Below are positions 18,030 through 27,075 of a stretch of 64,000 nt of DNA, piece by piece. Made by a program: the position numbers and the translations under genes. The DNA comes from Fen-999 sp035505955 (GTDB taxonomy: Bacteria > Pseudomonadota > Gammaproteobacteria > Burkholderiales > Rhodocyclaceae): assembly GCA_035505955.1 (NCBI GenBank), contig DATJQH010000114.1, positions 23,567 through 87,566 on the forward strand, given 5' to 3'. The notes under the pieces were generated by a model, which did no database searches, was not told where the DNA came from, and saw only the letters and a list, made by a program, of their open reading frames with translations. Position 1 is the first letter of the stretch, and every line of letters begins with the position of its first letter.

Positions 18030-18905
18030 TCACTGGTCATGCTGGCCCGACGCGCCCGCAAAGCGCTCCAAAAGGCCGTCCAGTTGTTCGAGACTGGAAA
18101 ATCGTATGGTCACGCTGCCGGCACCTTTTCGGTTTGCGGAAATCTTGACGGGTGCCCCCAGATTGTCGGCCAGATCCTCCTCGATCCGCGCCAGATCGCG
18201 ATCGGCCGATTGTTCGGGCCGAGCCTTGCGTGCCGGAGGATTCAACTCGCGGTTGACTGCGCGTTCGGTCTCGCGCACTGACCAGCCCTTCTCGACGACG
18301 TTCGTGGCAAGTCTCCCCTGCTCGCTCTTTGGCAATGGCAGAAGAGCCCGCGCGTGGCCCATCTCGATGTCGCCGGCCATGAGCATGTCCTGAGCCGGTT
18401 TCGCCAGTTGCAACAGGCGGAGCAAATTGCTGGCGCCGGAGCGCGAGCGTCCGACTGCATCCGCCGCTTGCTGATGCGTCATGCTGAATTCGTCGATGAG
18501 GCGCTGCAGACCGGCTGCCTCTTCGAGCGGGTTGAGGTCCTCGCGCTGGATGTTTTCGATGAGCGACATTGCCAGTACTGCATCATCCGGAATGTCGCGC
18601 ACCAGCACCGGGACCTCTTGCAGGCCGGCGATTTGCGCGGCGCGCCAGCGTCGCTCGCCTGCGATGATCTCGAAGCGCCCGGTTGACGCCGGCCGCACCG
18701 AGATTGGCTGGATCAGGCCTTGGGCCTTGATCGAGGCAGCCAGCTCTTCCAGCGAACCGGGGTCCATTCGTGTTCTTGGCTGATACTTGCCCGGCTGAAG
18801 CGCTCCCACGGGCAGCGTCTCCTGGCGATTCGATTCGGGTGCGTTGTTGGCGGCCAGCAGGGCATCAAGGCCTCGGCCCAAGCCTTTCATCTTTGGTGGA
18901 TTCAT
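18030..18905 (-). CDS. parB: Chromosome partitioning protein ParB (CTPase clamp)
   Basis: Protein of 291 residues. The ParB/Srx CTPase domain shows box II GERRWRAAQIAGLQEVPVLV and the following ENIQREDLNPLEEA; the helix-turn-helix that reads parS contains MTHQQAADAVGRSRSGASNLLRLLQL; the C-terminus is the dimerisation domain. It spreads from parS sites and works with ParA. Two near-consensus parS sites lie 3.3 kb away at 22.2 kb. Its start overlaps the parA stop (ATGA). Confidence 0.97.
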   Translation of the reverse strand: MNPPKMKGLGRGLDALLAANNAPESNRQETLPVGALQPGKYQPRTRMDPGSLEELAASIKAQGLIQPISVRPASTGRFEIIAGERRWRAAQIAGLQEVPVLVRDIPDDAVLAMSLIENIQREDLNPLEEAAGLQRLIDEFSMTHQQAADAVGRSRSGASNLLRLLQLAKPAQDMLMAGDIEMGHARALLPLPKSEQGRLATNVVEKGWSVRETERAVNRELNPPARKARPEQSADRDLARIEEDLADNLGAPVKISANRKGAGSVTIRFSSLEQLDGLLERFAGASGQHDQ

Positions 18906-19693
18906 GGTTCTGCTCTTCCTTCTTCTTTCCAGGAATTGACGCGTTCGATCATTTCAGCGGCAAAGCCGAGGTAGGCCTGCGCACCTTTCGCGGTCCGGTC
19001 GAAGACGACGCCCGGTATTCCGTAGCTTGGCGCCTCTGCCAGGCGAACGTTGCGCGGCACGAGGGTCTTGAAGACTTTCTCGCCGAAGTGCTCCTCCAGT
19101 TGGGCAGAGACCTGATTCGACAGCGTAGAGCGTGGATCGAACATGACACGCAGGAGGCCGATGATCTTCAGGTCGCGGTTCAGGTTTGCATGGACTTTCT
19201 TGATTGTATTGACCAAGTCCGACAGCCCTTCGAGCGCAAAGTACTCGCATTGCATCGGAATAATCACCCCATGCGCGGCACACAGGCCGTTGAGCGTGAG
19301 AAGCGACAGGGACGGCGGACTGTCGATCAGGACGAAGTCATAGTCGCCGATGTGCTCCGCCAGCGCTTGCTTGAGGCGCGTTTCCCGCTTGTCCAGCTCG
19401 ACCAGCTCAATCTCGGCGCCAGCCAAGTCCCGGTTGGCCGGAAGCACGTCGTAGCCGCCGGAATCCGCTCGAACCCGGACCTCCGTCAATGTCGCCAAGC
19501 CGACGAGCAGGTGATAGACGGATCGCTGCAAATGACGCTTGTCGACGCCGCTTCCCATGGTTGCGTTCCCCTGCGGGTCGAGGTCGATCAGAAGTGTGCG
19601 TTGGCCTTGCAAGGCCAAGGCCGCCGCCAGATTTACGGAAGTGGTCGTCTTGCCGACCCCACCCTTCTGGTTAGCGATGGCAAAGATGTGCAT
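18902..19693 (-). CDS. parA: Chromosome partitioning ATPase ParA
   Basis: ParA/Soj-type ATPase of 263 residues, with deviant Walker A KGGVGKTTTSVNLAAAL at residues 11-27, Walker B-like DFVLIDSPPSLSLLTLNGL and LRVMFDPRSTLSNQV. With ParB it segregates the origin region. The start codon overlaps the rsmG stop, giving the common order mnmG-rsmG-parA-parB. Confidence 0.97.
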   Translation of the reverse strand: MHIFAIANQKGGVGKTTTSVNLAAALALQGQRTLLIDLDPQGNATMGSGVDKRHLQRSVYHLLVGLATLTEVRVRADSGGYDVLPANRDLAGAEIELVELDKRETRLKQALAEHIGDYDFVLIDSPPSLSLLTLNGLCAAHGVIIPMQCEYFALEGLSDLVNTIKKVHANLNRDLKIIGLLRVMFDPRSTLSNQVSAQLEEHFGEKVFKTLVPRNVRLAEAPSYGIPGVVFDRTAKGAQAYLGFAAEMIERVNSWKEEGRAEP

Positions 19694-20292
19694 CAGGTCT
19701 TCTCCAGAACAATCAGGTGTCGTTCGGCATCCAGGCCGGGCACGAAAAGCGCTACGGTCTTAGCGAGCCGCCAGCCCGCGGGCAGATGTTCAATCTCAGC
19801 TTCCGGAATGCTTCCCTTCATCGCAAGCAAGCGGTGCGACAGGTGACCGGCGAGGCGAATGAAGTCAGCCAGATTCGCAAAGGCTCGTGAAATTGCGGCA
19901 TCGAAGACGCTGGAAACATCTTCAACCCGGCCGCAGTGAATACTTACATTATCGAGTTCCAATTCGATTTTGGCCTGCCTTTGAAACGCTGCCTTCTTGT
20001 TGCTGGCCTCAATCGACGTGACGTGGAGTTGCGGTTGGCAGATGGCGAGCACCAACCCCGGCAGCCCCGCCCCGCTGCCAACGTCCGCCACGGATTCCTC
20101 ATCGGTCAGACCTGGCAAGATCGCAAGCGAATCGAGCACATGGTGCGTCAGCATCTCTTGAGGCGAGCGGATTGCCGTAAGGTTGTACACCTTGTTCCAC
20201 TTTGCCAGCAGCGAGCAGTAGGCGGCGAGTTTTTCCTCTGCGGCAACCGGCAACGCCAAGCCCATGGCAGCAACGCCCTCCCTGAGGTTCAT
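19693..20292 (-). CDS. rsmG: 16S rRNA (guanine527-N7)-methyltransferase RsmG
   Basis: SAM-dependent methyltransferase (formerly GidB) of 199 residues. It modifies G527 of 16S rRNA. The SAM-binding motif is VADVGSGAGLPGLVLAI; WNKVYNLTAIRSPQEMLTHHVLDSL is the family N-terminal signature. The start overlaps the mnmG stop (ATGA), so it is translationally coupled. Confidence 0.97.
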   Translation of the reverse strand: MNLREGVAAMGLALPVAAEEKLAAYCSLLAKWNKVYNLTAIRSPQEMLTHHVLDSLAILPGLTDEESVADVGSGAGLPGLVLAICQPQLHVTSIEASNKKAAFQRQAKIELELDNVSIHCGRVEDVSSVFDAAISRAFANLADFIRLAGHLSHRLLAMKGSIPEAEIEHLPAGWRLAKTVALFVPGLDAERHLIVLEKT

Positions 20293-22169
20293 GCAGCGAC
20301 TTTCTTCTTTTTTAGGTGCACGAGCAACAAGGAAACCGCTGCGGGAGTCACTCCTTGTACGCGCGATGCTTGTCCGAGCGTTTCTGGTCTGTGTTGGTTG
20401 AGCTTTTGCTGAACTTCGATGGAAAGCCCGCGGACGCGACGATAATCCAGATCGGCGGGAATCCGCAGTTCTTCATGAGCGGACATCTTCACGACCTCAT
20501 CGCGCTGCCGCTCGATGTACCCTTGGTACTTGGCCTGAATCTCCACTTGCTCCGCGACGTCCCGCTCGACCACCCCCGGGCCTGCATGTGGCAAGGCGAC
20601 CAGGCTCGCGTAATCGACCTCCTGGCGTCGCAGCAGGTCGAACAGCGAGTAGTCGCGCTCAAGTGCCTTGCCGAGAACTCGTGTAGCCGTCGGGGAGTCT
20701 ATCAGCCTCGGATTGAGCGACGCCGTGTGAAGACGTTGCACCTCGCGCTCGATCGCCTCCCTCTTCCGGTTGAATCGCTCCCAACGAGCGTCGTCGACCA
20801 AGCCCAGTCGGCGGCCTGTTTCCGTCAAGCGCAAGTCGGCGTTGTCTTCCCTCAAGCTCAGGCGATATTCGGCACGGCTGGTGAACATGCGGTAAGGCTC
20901 CGATACACCGCGCGTCACGAGGTCATCGACCAATACACCCAAATACGCCTCGTCGCGGCGCGGGCACCACGACTCGAGTCCGCGCGCAAAGCGGGCGGCA
21001 TTAGTCCCCGCCAGCAGGCCCTGAGCCGCTGCCTCTTCGTATCCGGTAGTGCCATTGATTTGTCCGGCAAAGAACAACCCGCGGATCGACTTGGTCTCGA
21101 GCGAGGCCTTCAGGTTGCGCGGGTCGAAGTAATCGTATTCGATCGCGTAACCGGGCCGCGTGATATGAGCCTCTTCTAGGCCACGAATGGAGTGAACCAT
21201 CGCTAACTGGACGTCGAACGGGAGGCTTGTCGAAATTCCCTGCGGGTAGTACTCGTGCGTTGCGAGACCTTCCGGCTCAAGGAAAACTTGATGTTCATCC
21301 TTGCCGGCGAACTTGTGGATCTTGTCTTCGATCGACGGGCAATAACGGGGACCGACACCTTCGATAACGCCTGTAAACATCGGCGAGCGATCCAGGCCAG
21401 AGCGAATGATCTCGTGCGTACTGGTGTTGGTGTAGGTGATCCAGCATGGAACCTGACGCGGATGTTGTCCGGCGTCTCCGAGGAAGGAGAAAACCGGCAC
21501 TGGTGAATCGCCAGGCTGGACCCGCATGACCGAAAAGTCGATGGTCCGCCCGTCAAGGCGTGGCGGCGTGCCAGTCTTCAGCCGCCCAATTGGCAGTTGC
21601 AGTTCGCGCAGGCGCTGCGCCAATGTTAGCGCTGGTGGATCGCCGAATCGCCCGGCCTGGTAATGCTCCAAGCCTACGTGAACCAGTCCGTTGAGGAAGG
21701 TACCAGCGGTCAGCACTACAGCGTCCGCCTCGAAACGAACACCGAGTTGGGTAACGACGCCTGCCACTCCATCAGCGGTTACGATGAGATCATCGACCGC
21801 CTGCTGGAACAGCGTCAGGTTAGGCTGATTTTCCAATCGGCTGCGAATCGCGTGTTTGTAAAGTTGGCGATCTGCCTGGGCGCGCGTGGCCCGTACGGCC
21901 GGCCCCTTGGAAGCATTCAGGATGCGGAATTGAATACCGGCCTCGTCCGTTGCAGCAGCCATCGCGCCACCCAGGGCGTCGATTTCCTTGACCAAGTGCC
22001 CCTTGCCAATGCCGCCAATCGACGGGTTGCAGGACATGGCGCCGAGAGTCTCGATATTGTGAGTGATCAGGAGCGTCCGCGCGCCAATCCTGGCCGCGGA
22101 AAGCGCTGCCTCCGTGCCGGCGTGACCACCTCCGATCACGATGACGTTGAATCGAGATTCGAACCGCAT
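20289..22169 (-). CDS. mnmG: tRNA uridine-5-carboxymethylaminomethyl modification enzyme MnmG (GidA)
   Basis: FAD-binding protein of 626 residues that with MnmE makes cmnm5U34 in tRNAs. The dinucleotide motif VIVIGGGHAGTEAALSAARIGA is at the N-terminus; CNPSIGGIGKGHLVKEIDALGG and GLFFAGQINGTTGYEEAAAQG are family blocks. I chose the ATG giving MRFESRFNVIVIGGG, which lines up with known MnmG N-termini. A TTG 36 nt upstream has a GGAG at good spacing and would add 12 residues, so it remains possible. The partner mnmE lies at 27.8-29.2 kb. Confidence 0.97.
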   Translation of the reverse strand: MRFESRFNVIVIGGGHAGTEAALSAARIGARTLLITHNIETLGAMSCNPSIGGIGKGHLVKEIDALGGAMAAATDEAGIQFRILNASKGPAVRATRAQADRQLYKHAIRSRLENQPNLTLFQQAVDDLIVTADGVAGVVTQLGVRFEADAVVLTAGTFLNGLVHVGLEHYQAGRFGDPPALTLAQRLRELQLPIGRLKTGTPPRLDGRTIDFSVMRVQPGDSPVPVFSFLGDAGQHPRQVPCWITYTNTSTHEIIRSGLDRSPMFTGVIEGVGPRYCPSIEDKIHKFAGKDEHQVFLEPEGLATHEYYPQGISTSLPFDVQLAMVHSIRGLEEAHITRPGYAIEYDYFDPRNLKASLETKSIRGLFFAGQINGTTGYEEAAAQGLLAGTNAARFARGLESWCPRRDEAYLGVLVDDLVTRGVSEPYRMFTSRAEYRLSLREDNADLRLTETGRRLGLVDDARWERFNRKREAIEREVQRLHTASLNPRLIDSPTATRVLGKALERDYSLFDLLRRQEVDYASLVALPHAGPGVVERDVAEQVEIQAKYQGYIERQRDEVVKMSAHEELRIPADLDYRRVRGLSIEVQQKLNQHRPETLGQASRVQGVTPAAVSLLLVHLKKKKVAA

Positions 22170-22229
22170 CAAGGGGTTTTCCGCGCCCGACGAAAAGAGG
22201 CGCAATGATACTCCACACCCGGCGCATCG

Positions 22230-22245
22230 CGTTTCACGTGAAACA
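22230..22245. promoter_or_regulatory. parS site 1 (ParB-binding)
   Basis: CGTTTCACGTGAAACA matches the widely conserved bacterial parS consensus TGTTTCACGTGAAACA at 15 of 16 positions. It contains the perfect palindrome GTTTCACGTGAAAC. It lies upstream of mnmG in the same window as parA and parB, about 9.5 kb from dnaA. Confidence 0.93.
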
Positions 22246-22261
22246 TGGCGCTGGCCACCCC

Positions 22262-22277
22262 TGTTTCACGTGAAACT
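22262..22277. promoter_or_regulatory. parS site 2 (ParB-binding)
   Basis: TGTTTCACGTGAAACT is a second 15-of-16 match to the parS consensus, with the same 14-bp palindrome as site 1. Centre-to-centre spacing is 32 bp, about three helical turns, so both sites face the same side of the DNA. Confidence 0.93.
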
Positions 22278-22280
22278 CTT

Positions 22281-23018
22281 TCAGTGTTTCCTCCCAAATC
22301 CCAGGTAACTTTCCACTACCCGCGGGTCATCCTGAAGGTCCTGACTGCTCCCGCTCAAGCTCACTTCCCCGGTTTCGAGAACATAACCCTGCTCTGCAAT
22401 CTGAAGTGCGGCACGTGCATTTTGCTCGACGAGAAGAATGGCCACCCCCTCCCTGCTCAACCTTTCAAGCACGTGGAAGATCTCTCGAACGATCAGCGGT
22501 GCCAAGCCCAAACTTGGTTCATCCAGCATTAGCAGTTTGGGCTTGGCCATCAACGCCCGCCCGACTGCCAACATCTGACGCTCTCCGCCCGACAGCGTGC
22601 CGGCCAGTTGCGCCCTGCGCTCGTACAACCTGGGGAAGATGTCGTACACGCTCCCCATGGTCTTGCCCTCGTCCCGGTCGCCTAAGCGCCGCCGCATAAA
22701 TGCGCCCAGTAACAGATTGTTTTCGACGCTCAGACTGCCAAACAACTCACGCTTCTCCGGCACCAGGGTCATTCCCATTGCAACCAGGCGCTCGACCTCC
22801 ATCGATTCTTGTGCAGACCCCAGGAACGATATTCCCCCCGCCTTTCGCGGCAGCAGACCCATGATCGCCGAAAGGAGCGTCGTTTTGCCGGCTCCGTTCG
22901 GACCGATCACCGTCACGATCTCACCAGCACGAACCTTGACCGACACCTGATGGAGTGCCTCGACCTTCCCATAGGCGACGGTCAGTCCCTCGACTTCAAG
23001 TACAGTACCAGCGGTCAT
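22281..23018 (-). CDS. livF: Branched-chain amino-acid ABC transporter ATPase LivF
   Basis: ABC ATPase of 245 residues starting MTAGTVLEVEGLTVAYGKVEAL. Walker A is IGPNGAGKTTLLSAIMG, signature LSGGERQMLAVGRALM, Walker B LLMLDEPSLGLAP, with His-switch region VAILLVEQNA. Its ATG overlaps the stop of the fused LivM-LivG gene (ATGA). It is the last gene of the liv unit; the parS pair follows. Confidence 0.95.
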   Translation of the reverse strand: MTAGTVLEVEGLTVAYGKVEALHQVSVKVRAGEIVTVIGPNGAGKTTLLSAIMGLLPRKAGGISFLGSAQESMEVERLVAMGMTLVPEKRELFGSLSVENNLLLGAFMRRRLGDRDEGKTMGSVYDIFPRLYERRAQLAGTLSGGERQMLAVGRALMAKPKLLMLDEPSLGLAPLIVREIFHVLERLSREGVAILLVEQNARAALQIAEQGYVLETGEVSLSGSSQDLQDDPRVVESYLGFGRKH

Positions 23019-24808
23019 CAATCCACTCCGCCCAGGTACGCCTCGATTACATCCGGGTTCACACACACGGCTTCCGGCGAACCCTCCGCAATCTTCTCCC
23101 CGAACTCCATCACGACGACGCGCCCGGCAAGACCCATGACGAAGTCCATGTCGTGCTCGACAAGCAGGATTCCCATCCCTTCTGCCCGAAGCTTCCGCAG
23201 GAGCTGACCAAGCGCCTCCTTCTCGAAGAACCTCAAGCCGGCGGCTGGTTCGTCGAGCAGGAGCAGGCTCGGGTCCGCGGCCAGCGCGCGCGCGATTTCC
23301 ACAGTGCGCTGCTGTCCGAGCGCCAGGCTGCCGGCGCATTCGAACATGTGCTCACCCAGACCGACGCGATCGATCTGGCGCGCCGCCTCTTCGAGAAGGC
23401 TCGCCTCCTCGCGTCGCTCTGTGTGAAGCGCGGCCGCTAGAACCCCACGCCTCCCGCGCAAGTGAGCCCCTATCGCCACATTTTCAAGAACCGACATCTC
23501 GGGCAGCAGACGCACGTGCTGGAAGGTTCGGCTCATGCCCATCCTCGAGATTTCCCTGGCCACCATGCCCTCGATTTGGCGCCCCAAGAACCTCACCGAC
23601 CCCGCCGTCGGTGCATCGACGCCCGTGATCACGTTGAACAACGTACTCTTGCCTGCCCCGTTGGGACCGATCAGCGCCAGAATCTCCCCGGCGCTCAGCG
23701 TCAGACTCATGTGGTTGTTTGCGGTGAGTCCGCCGAACTTCTTCACCACATTGTCGACCACCAGCAGGACGGAGCCTGCGGTTGGCTTGTCGCGCTGGGG
23801 CAGTCGAACACCACCGCCAATCGCCAGCCTCGCCCCGGTCGCTGGCGCTAGACGCCTCAGTACCGGCCACAATCCCTCCGGAGCGCGATGCAACACCAAA
23901 ATCATCAAGAGCCCGAAAACGATTACCTCGAAATTCCCGGATGCGCCGAGCAATGACGGCAGCACATCCTGCAACCACTGCTTCAAGATGGTGATCAACC
24001 CGGCCCCGAGCAACGCTCCCCACACTTCCCCGGCCCCGCCTATGACGGCCATGAACAGGTATTCGATACCAATGTGAAGGCCGAATGGCGTCGGATTGAC
24101 GAAACGCTGCAGGTGCGCGTACAGCCAGCCCGAGACCGAGGCGAAACCCGCCGCGATCAAGAATATGATCATCTTCGACCGCGCTGTGTTCACACCCATC
24201 GCCTCGGCCATCACTCTTCCGCCTCGCAGCGCGCGAATCGCCCTTCCTTCGCGGGAGTCCAGCAGGTTCTGTGTCGCCCAGATTGCCCCGAGCAGTGCCA
24301 CCCAGATGAAGTAGTAGAGTTGCCTCCCATCCTTCAACTCCACCCCGACAACGCTGAGCGCCGGAATCCCTGAAATCCCTGTGTGGCCACCGAGGAACGA
24401 CAAATTGCCAAACAGGAAGTACAGCGATATCCCCCAGGCGATCGTGCCCAGCGGCAGGTAGTGACCCGAAAGGCGCAAAGTCAGAAGCCCAAGCGTCGCC
24501 GCGACAGCCAGCGTCACCAACAACCCGACCCCCAAAGTCAGCCACGGTGATACGCCAAGCCAGGCGATCGCCCCCGGCAAGTCTTCCGCGGTCGTCAAAT
24601 ATGCCGTGGTGTAAGCACCCAAACCCACAAACGCGGCCTGTCCAAACGAAGTGAGCCCTCCCACTCCGGTCAGCAGGACCAACCCGAGCGCGACCAAAGC
24701 GTAAAGGCCAATGTAATTGAGCAGTGTGATCTGGAATTCCGGTAGCAGCGCGGGTGCCAGTGCCACCAATGCCAGAAGTCCGCCGAGCAGAAGGCGTCGG
24801 CAGGTCAC
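23018..24808 (-). CDS. Branched-chain amino-acid ABC transporter, fused LivM permease-LivG ATPase
   Basis: A single 596-residue reading frame joins what are usually two genes. Residues 1 to about 335 are a LivM-type permease (LNYIGLYALVALGLVLLTGVGGLTSFGQAAFVGLGAYT, then REGRAIRALRGG, the ATPase-contact EAA-like loop). After a linker, about residues 350-596 are a LivG-type ATPase with Walker A GPNGAGKSTLFNVITG, signature LALGQQRTVEIARALA and Walker B LLLLDEPAAG. It starts at GTG overlapping the livH stop (GTGA). Such fusions are known in this family. No stop or frameshift separates the halves. Confidence 0.92.
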   Translation of the reverse strand: MTCRRLLLGGLLALVALAPALLPEFQITLLNYIGLYALVALGLVLLTGVGGLTSFGQAAFVGLGAYTTAYLTTAEDLPGAIAWLGVSPWLTLGVGLLVTLAVAATLGLLTLRLSGHYLPLGTIAWGISLYFLFGNLSFLGGHTGISGIPALSVVGVELKDGRQLYYFIWVALLGAIWATQNLLDSREGRAIRALRGGRVMAEAMGVNTARSKMIIFLIAAGFASVSGWLYAHLQRFVNPTPFGLHIGIEYLFMAVIGGAGEVWGALLGAGLITILKQWLQDVLPSLLGASGNFEVIVFGLLMILVLHRAPEGLWPVLRRLAPATGARLAIGGGVRLPQRDKPTAGSVLLVVDNVVKKFGGLTANNHMSLTLSAGEILALIGPNGAGKSTLFNVITGVDAPTAGSVRFLGRQIEGMVAREISRMGMSRTFQHVRLLPEMSVLENVAIGAHLRGRRGVLAAALHTERREEASLLEEAARQIDRVGLGEHMFECAGSLALGQQRTVEIARALAADPSLLLLDEPAAGLRFFEKEALGQLLRKLRAEGMGILLVEHDMDFVMGLAGRVVVMEFGEKIAEGSPEAVCVNPDVIEAYLGGVD

Positions 24809-25842
24809 TCTTCGTCCTCGACGTGATGAACTGACAGAGACCGCCAGACGAGCACGGGAATGATCAGCGTGAATACGATCACTTCCTTGAACGCGGATGC
24901 CCAGAAGGACGAGAACGACTCCAGCAGCCCTACCAGGATCGCCCCTGCGGCCGCGAGCGGGTAACTGGCCAATCCGCCGATAATCGCGCCGACGAATCCC
25001 TTCAACCCGATGATGAAACCAGTGTCGTAGTAGATCGTCGTTATTGGCGCAATCAGAATTCCCGAGAACGCGCCGATGGCCGCTGCCAGCAGGAAGGATA
25101 TCTTTCCGGCCTGCGTCGTCGAGATTCCCATCAACCGAGCGCCCGTACGATTGATCGCTGTCGCCCTGAGCGCCTTGCCCCACAGGCTGCGCTCGAAAAA
25201 CAAGTACAGGATCACCATCAGAATCGTGCTAGCGCCGACCACCCAAAGCGACTGCCCCGTCAGGACCGCCCCGGCCCAGTCGAAACTGGCCTCTGAAAAA
25301 GACGGTGTGCGCGAGCCCTCGGCACCGAAGAACAGCAGCCCAAGCCCGACCAGTGTCAGGTGAACCGCGATCGACACGATGAGCAACACGAGGACGGACG
25401 CGGACTGCAAAGGTTGATAGGCAAGCCGGTAGATCATCGGACCCAACGGGACGACCAACGCCAGCGCCAGCAGGCTTTGTGACCAGAGCGGCCAAGCCGC
25501 CGGCCGACCGGCCAGTGCAATTACGGCAGCGACAGCGGGATAAAGAAGGTTCCACCCCAGCGCCACGATCAGCCGCCGAAACGTCCCCTCGCGCATCGCG
25601 GCCGCGACCTCGACGCACGTCACCGCAAGGCCGAGCCCCGCCAGAAGCCAGAGCGTGCCCGGCACTTTGTCGCCTTGAAGGCCGGCAAGCGTGAGGGCAC
25701 CCAGGGCCACGAACTCGCCCTGGGGTATGAAGATCACTCGTGTCACGGCAAACACGAGCACGAGCGCCAATGCCAGCAATGCGTAGATGGCACCGTTGAC
25801 GATGCCATCCTGGCCAAGCAACAGCGCGATCTGAAGATCCAT
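24805..25842 (-). CDS. livH: Branched-chain amino-acid ABC transporter permease LivH
   Basis: Inner-membrane permease of 345 residues, longer than the usual 290-310. The extra length is between the first transmembrane block (IYALLALALVLVFAVTRVIFIPQGEFVALGALTLAGLQ) and LAYQPLQSASVLVLLIVSIAVHLTLVG. It adds hydrophobic segments around residues 65-120. The C-terminal part GIKGFVGAIIGG-type motif appears as GLKGFVGAIIGGLASYPLAAAGAILVGLLE. It pairs with the LivM half of the next gene. Confidence 0.93.
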   Translation of the reverse strand: MDLQIALLLGQDGIVNGAIYALLALALVLVFAVTRVIFIPQGEFVALGALTLAGLQGDKVPGTLWLLAGLGLAVTCVEVAAAMREGTFRRLIVALGWNLLYPAVAAVIALAGRPAAWPLWSQSLLALALVVPLGPMIYRLAYQPLQSASVLVLLIVSIAVHLTLVGLGLLFFGAEGSRTPSFSEASFDWAGAVLTGQSLWVVGASTILMVILYLFFERSLWGKALRATAINRTGARLMGISTTQAGKISFLLAAAIGAFSGILIAPITTIYYDTGFIIGLKGFVGAIIGGLASYPLAAAGAILVGLLESFSSFWASAFKEVIVFTLIIPVLVWRSLSVHHVEDEE

Positions 25843-25860
25843 TTCGAACCCTGGAAACGG

Positions 25861-25893
25861 CCGGGGCGCCCAGTTTTCACGAGGGCGCCCCGG
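25861..25893 (-). promoter_or_regulatory. Intercistronic stem-loop between livK and livH
   Basis: CCGGGGCGCCC and GGGCGCCCCGG form a perfect 11-bp stem with an 11-nt loop in the 74-nt gap between the binding-protein gene and livH. No U-tract follows in the direction of transcription. It is best read as an mRNA-stabilising or attenuating hairpin that raises binding-protein output over the membrane parts, a common arrangement in ABC operons (inference). Confidence 0.65.
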
Positions 25894-25916
25894 TGAATTG
25901 CCGCGCAGTATACCGC

Positions 25917-27062
25917 CTACTGCTGCAGCTTCCAGCCTCCGTTCTCGATCCTTACCATGACGCGGGCCCGCTGGTCAAAGCCGAGGTGATCCTGCGGCGA
26001 CATGTTCACGATGCCGTGAGAGACGGTCACGTTCCTGAGCCCTTCCAGCGCATCACGCAGCGCGGCTCGAAATTCCTTGCTGCCGGGTTGCGCTTTCTTC
26101 AGCGCCACCGGAATGGCGTTTTGCAATAACAACCCTGAGTCCCAGGCGTGCGCGCCAAATGTCGACGTGCTGCCCTTGCCATACGCCGCCTCATATTTGC
26201 CGGTGTAGTCCATGGCCACCTTCTTGATGGGATTGCTGTCAGGCAACTGGCTGGCCACCAGCACCGGCCCCGCCGGCAACAGCGTCCCTTCACAATCCTT
26301 GCCGCACACCCGCATGAAGTCCATGTTCGCAACCCCATGGGTCTGGTAGTACGCGCCCTTGAATCCCCTCTCGTTGAGCGCCTTCTGCGGCAAGGCCGCC
26401 GGCGTGCCCGCGCCCGCCACGAGGACTGCATCCGGTTTCGCCGCCAGGATCTTGAGCACCTGACCCGTTACCGAAGTATCGTTGCGGTTGTAGCGCTCGT
26501 AGGCCACGATCTTCAGCTTGCGCGCTTCGGCAATCTTCGAGAACTCCTGGTACCAGCCCTCCCCGTAGGCGTCCGCAAACCCGATGAAGGCTACGGTCTG
26601 GACGTTGTTCTTCAGCATGCTCTCAACGAGCGCGGTCGACATCTGGATGTCGTTCTGCGGCGTCTTGAACACCCACTTCACCTTAGGGTTGGCCGGATCG
26701 ACGATGCGGGCCGATGCCGCCATGGAGATCATCGGCGTTTCCGCCTCCGCGGCGACATCGATCATGGCCAGCGAATTCGGCGTAATCGTCGATCCGACGA
26801 TGACATCGACCTTGTCCTCCGTGACGAACTTGCGCGCGTTCTTCACCGCGGTGGTCGTGTCCGACGCGTCGTCGAGCACGATGTAGTTGACCTTTTGCCC
26901 CGCGATGGTTGTCGGCATCAGCGCGAATGTGTTCTTCTCGGGAATTCCCAGCGATGCCGCCGGCCCCGTGGCCGAAACGTTGACGCCGACATTGATATCG
27001 GCCAGCGCAACCCCTGCCGCCAATGCCGCCGCCAAGCCGACGGTAATCGGTCTCACCTTCAT
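25917..27062 (-). CDS. Branched-chain amino-acid ABC transporter periplasmic binding protein
   Basis: LivK/LivJ-type type-I periplasmic binding protein of 381 residues. Start ATG follows a strong GGAGGAGG site. The signal peptide MKVRPITVGLAAALAAGVALA precedes mature DINVGVNVSATGPAASLGIPEKNTF. Family blocks visible: DKVDVIVGSTITPNSLAMIDVA and VAFIGFADAYGEGWYQEF. First gene of the liv operon. Substrate could be a branched-chain amino acid or another small carboxylate or amide; sequence alone does not decide. Confidence 0.93.
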   Translation of the reverse strand: MKVRPITVGLAAALAAGVALADINVGVNVSATGPAASLGIPEKNTFALMPTTIAGQKVNYIVLDDASDTTTAVKNARKFVTEDKVDVIVGSTITPNSLAMIDVAAEAETPMISMAASARIVDPANPKVKWVFKTPQNDIQMSTALVESMLKNNVQTVAFIGFADAYGEGWYQEFSKIAEARKLKIVAYERYNRNDTSVTGQVLKILAAKPDAVLVAGAGTPAALPQKALNERGFKGAYYQTHGVANMDFMRVCGKDCEGTLLPAGPVLVASQLPDSNPIKKVAMDYTGKYEAAYGKGSTSTFGAHAWDSGLLLQNAIPVALKKAQPGSKEFRAALRDALEGLRNVTVSHGIVNMSPQDHLGFDQRARVMVRIENGGWKLQQ

Positions 27063-27075
27063 GATTGCCTCCTCC

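Noticed and set aside
22170..22205. TTG start adding 12 residues to MnmG, with GGAG upstream
   Set aside because: Known MnmG proteins start only a few residues before the FAD motif, which the ATG at 22169 reproduces. Kept as an alternative in the entry.
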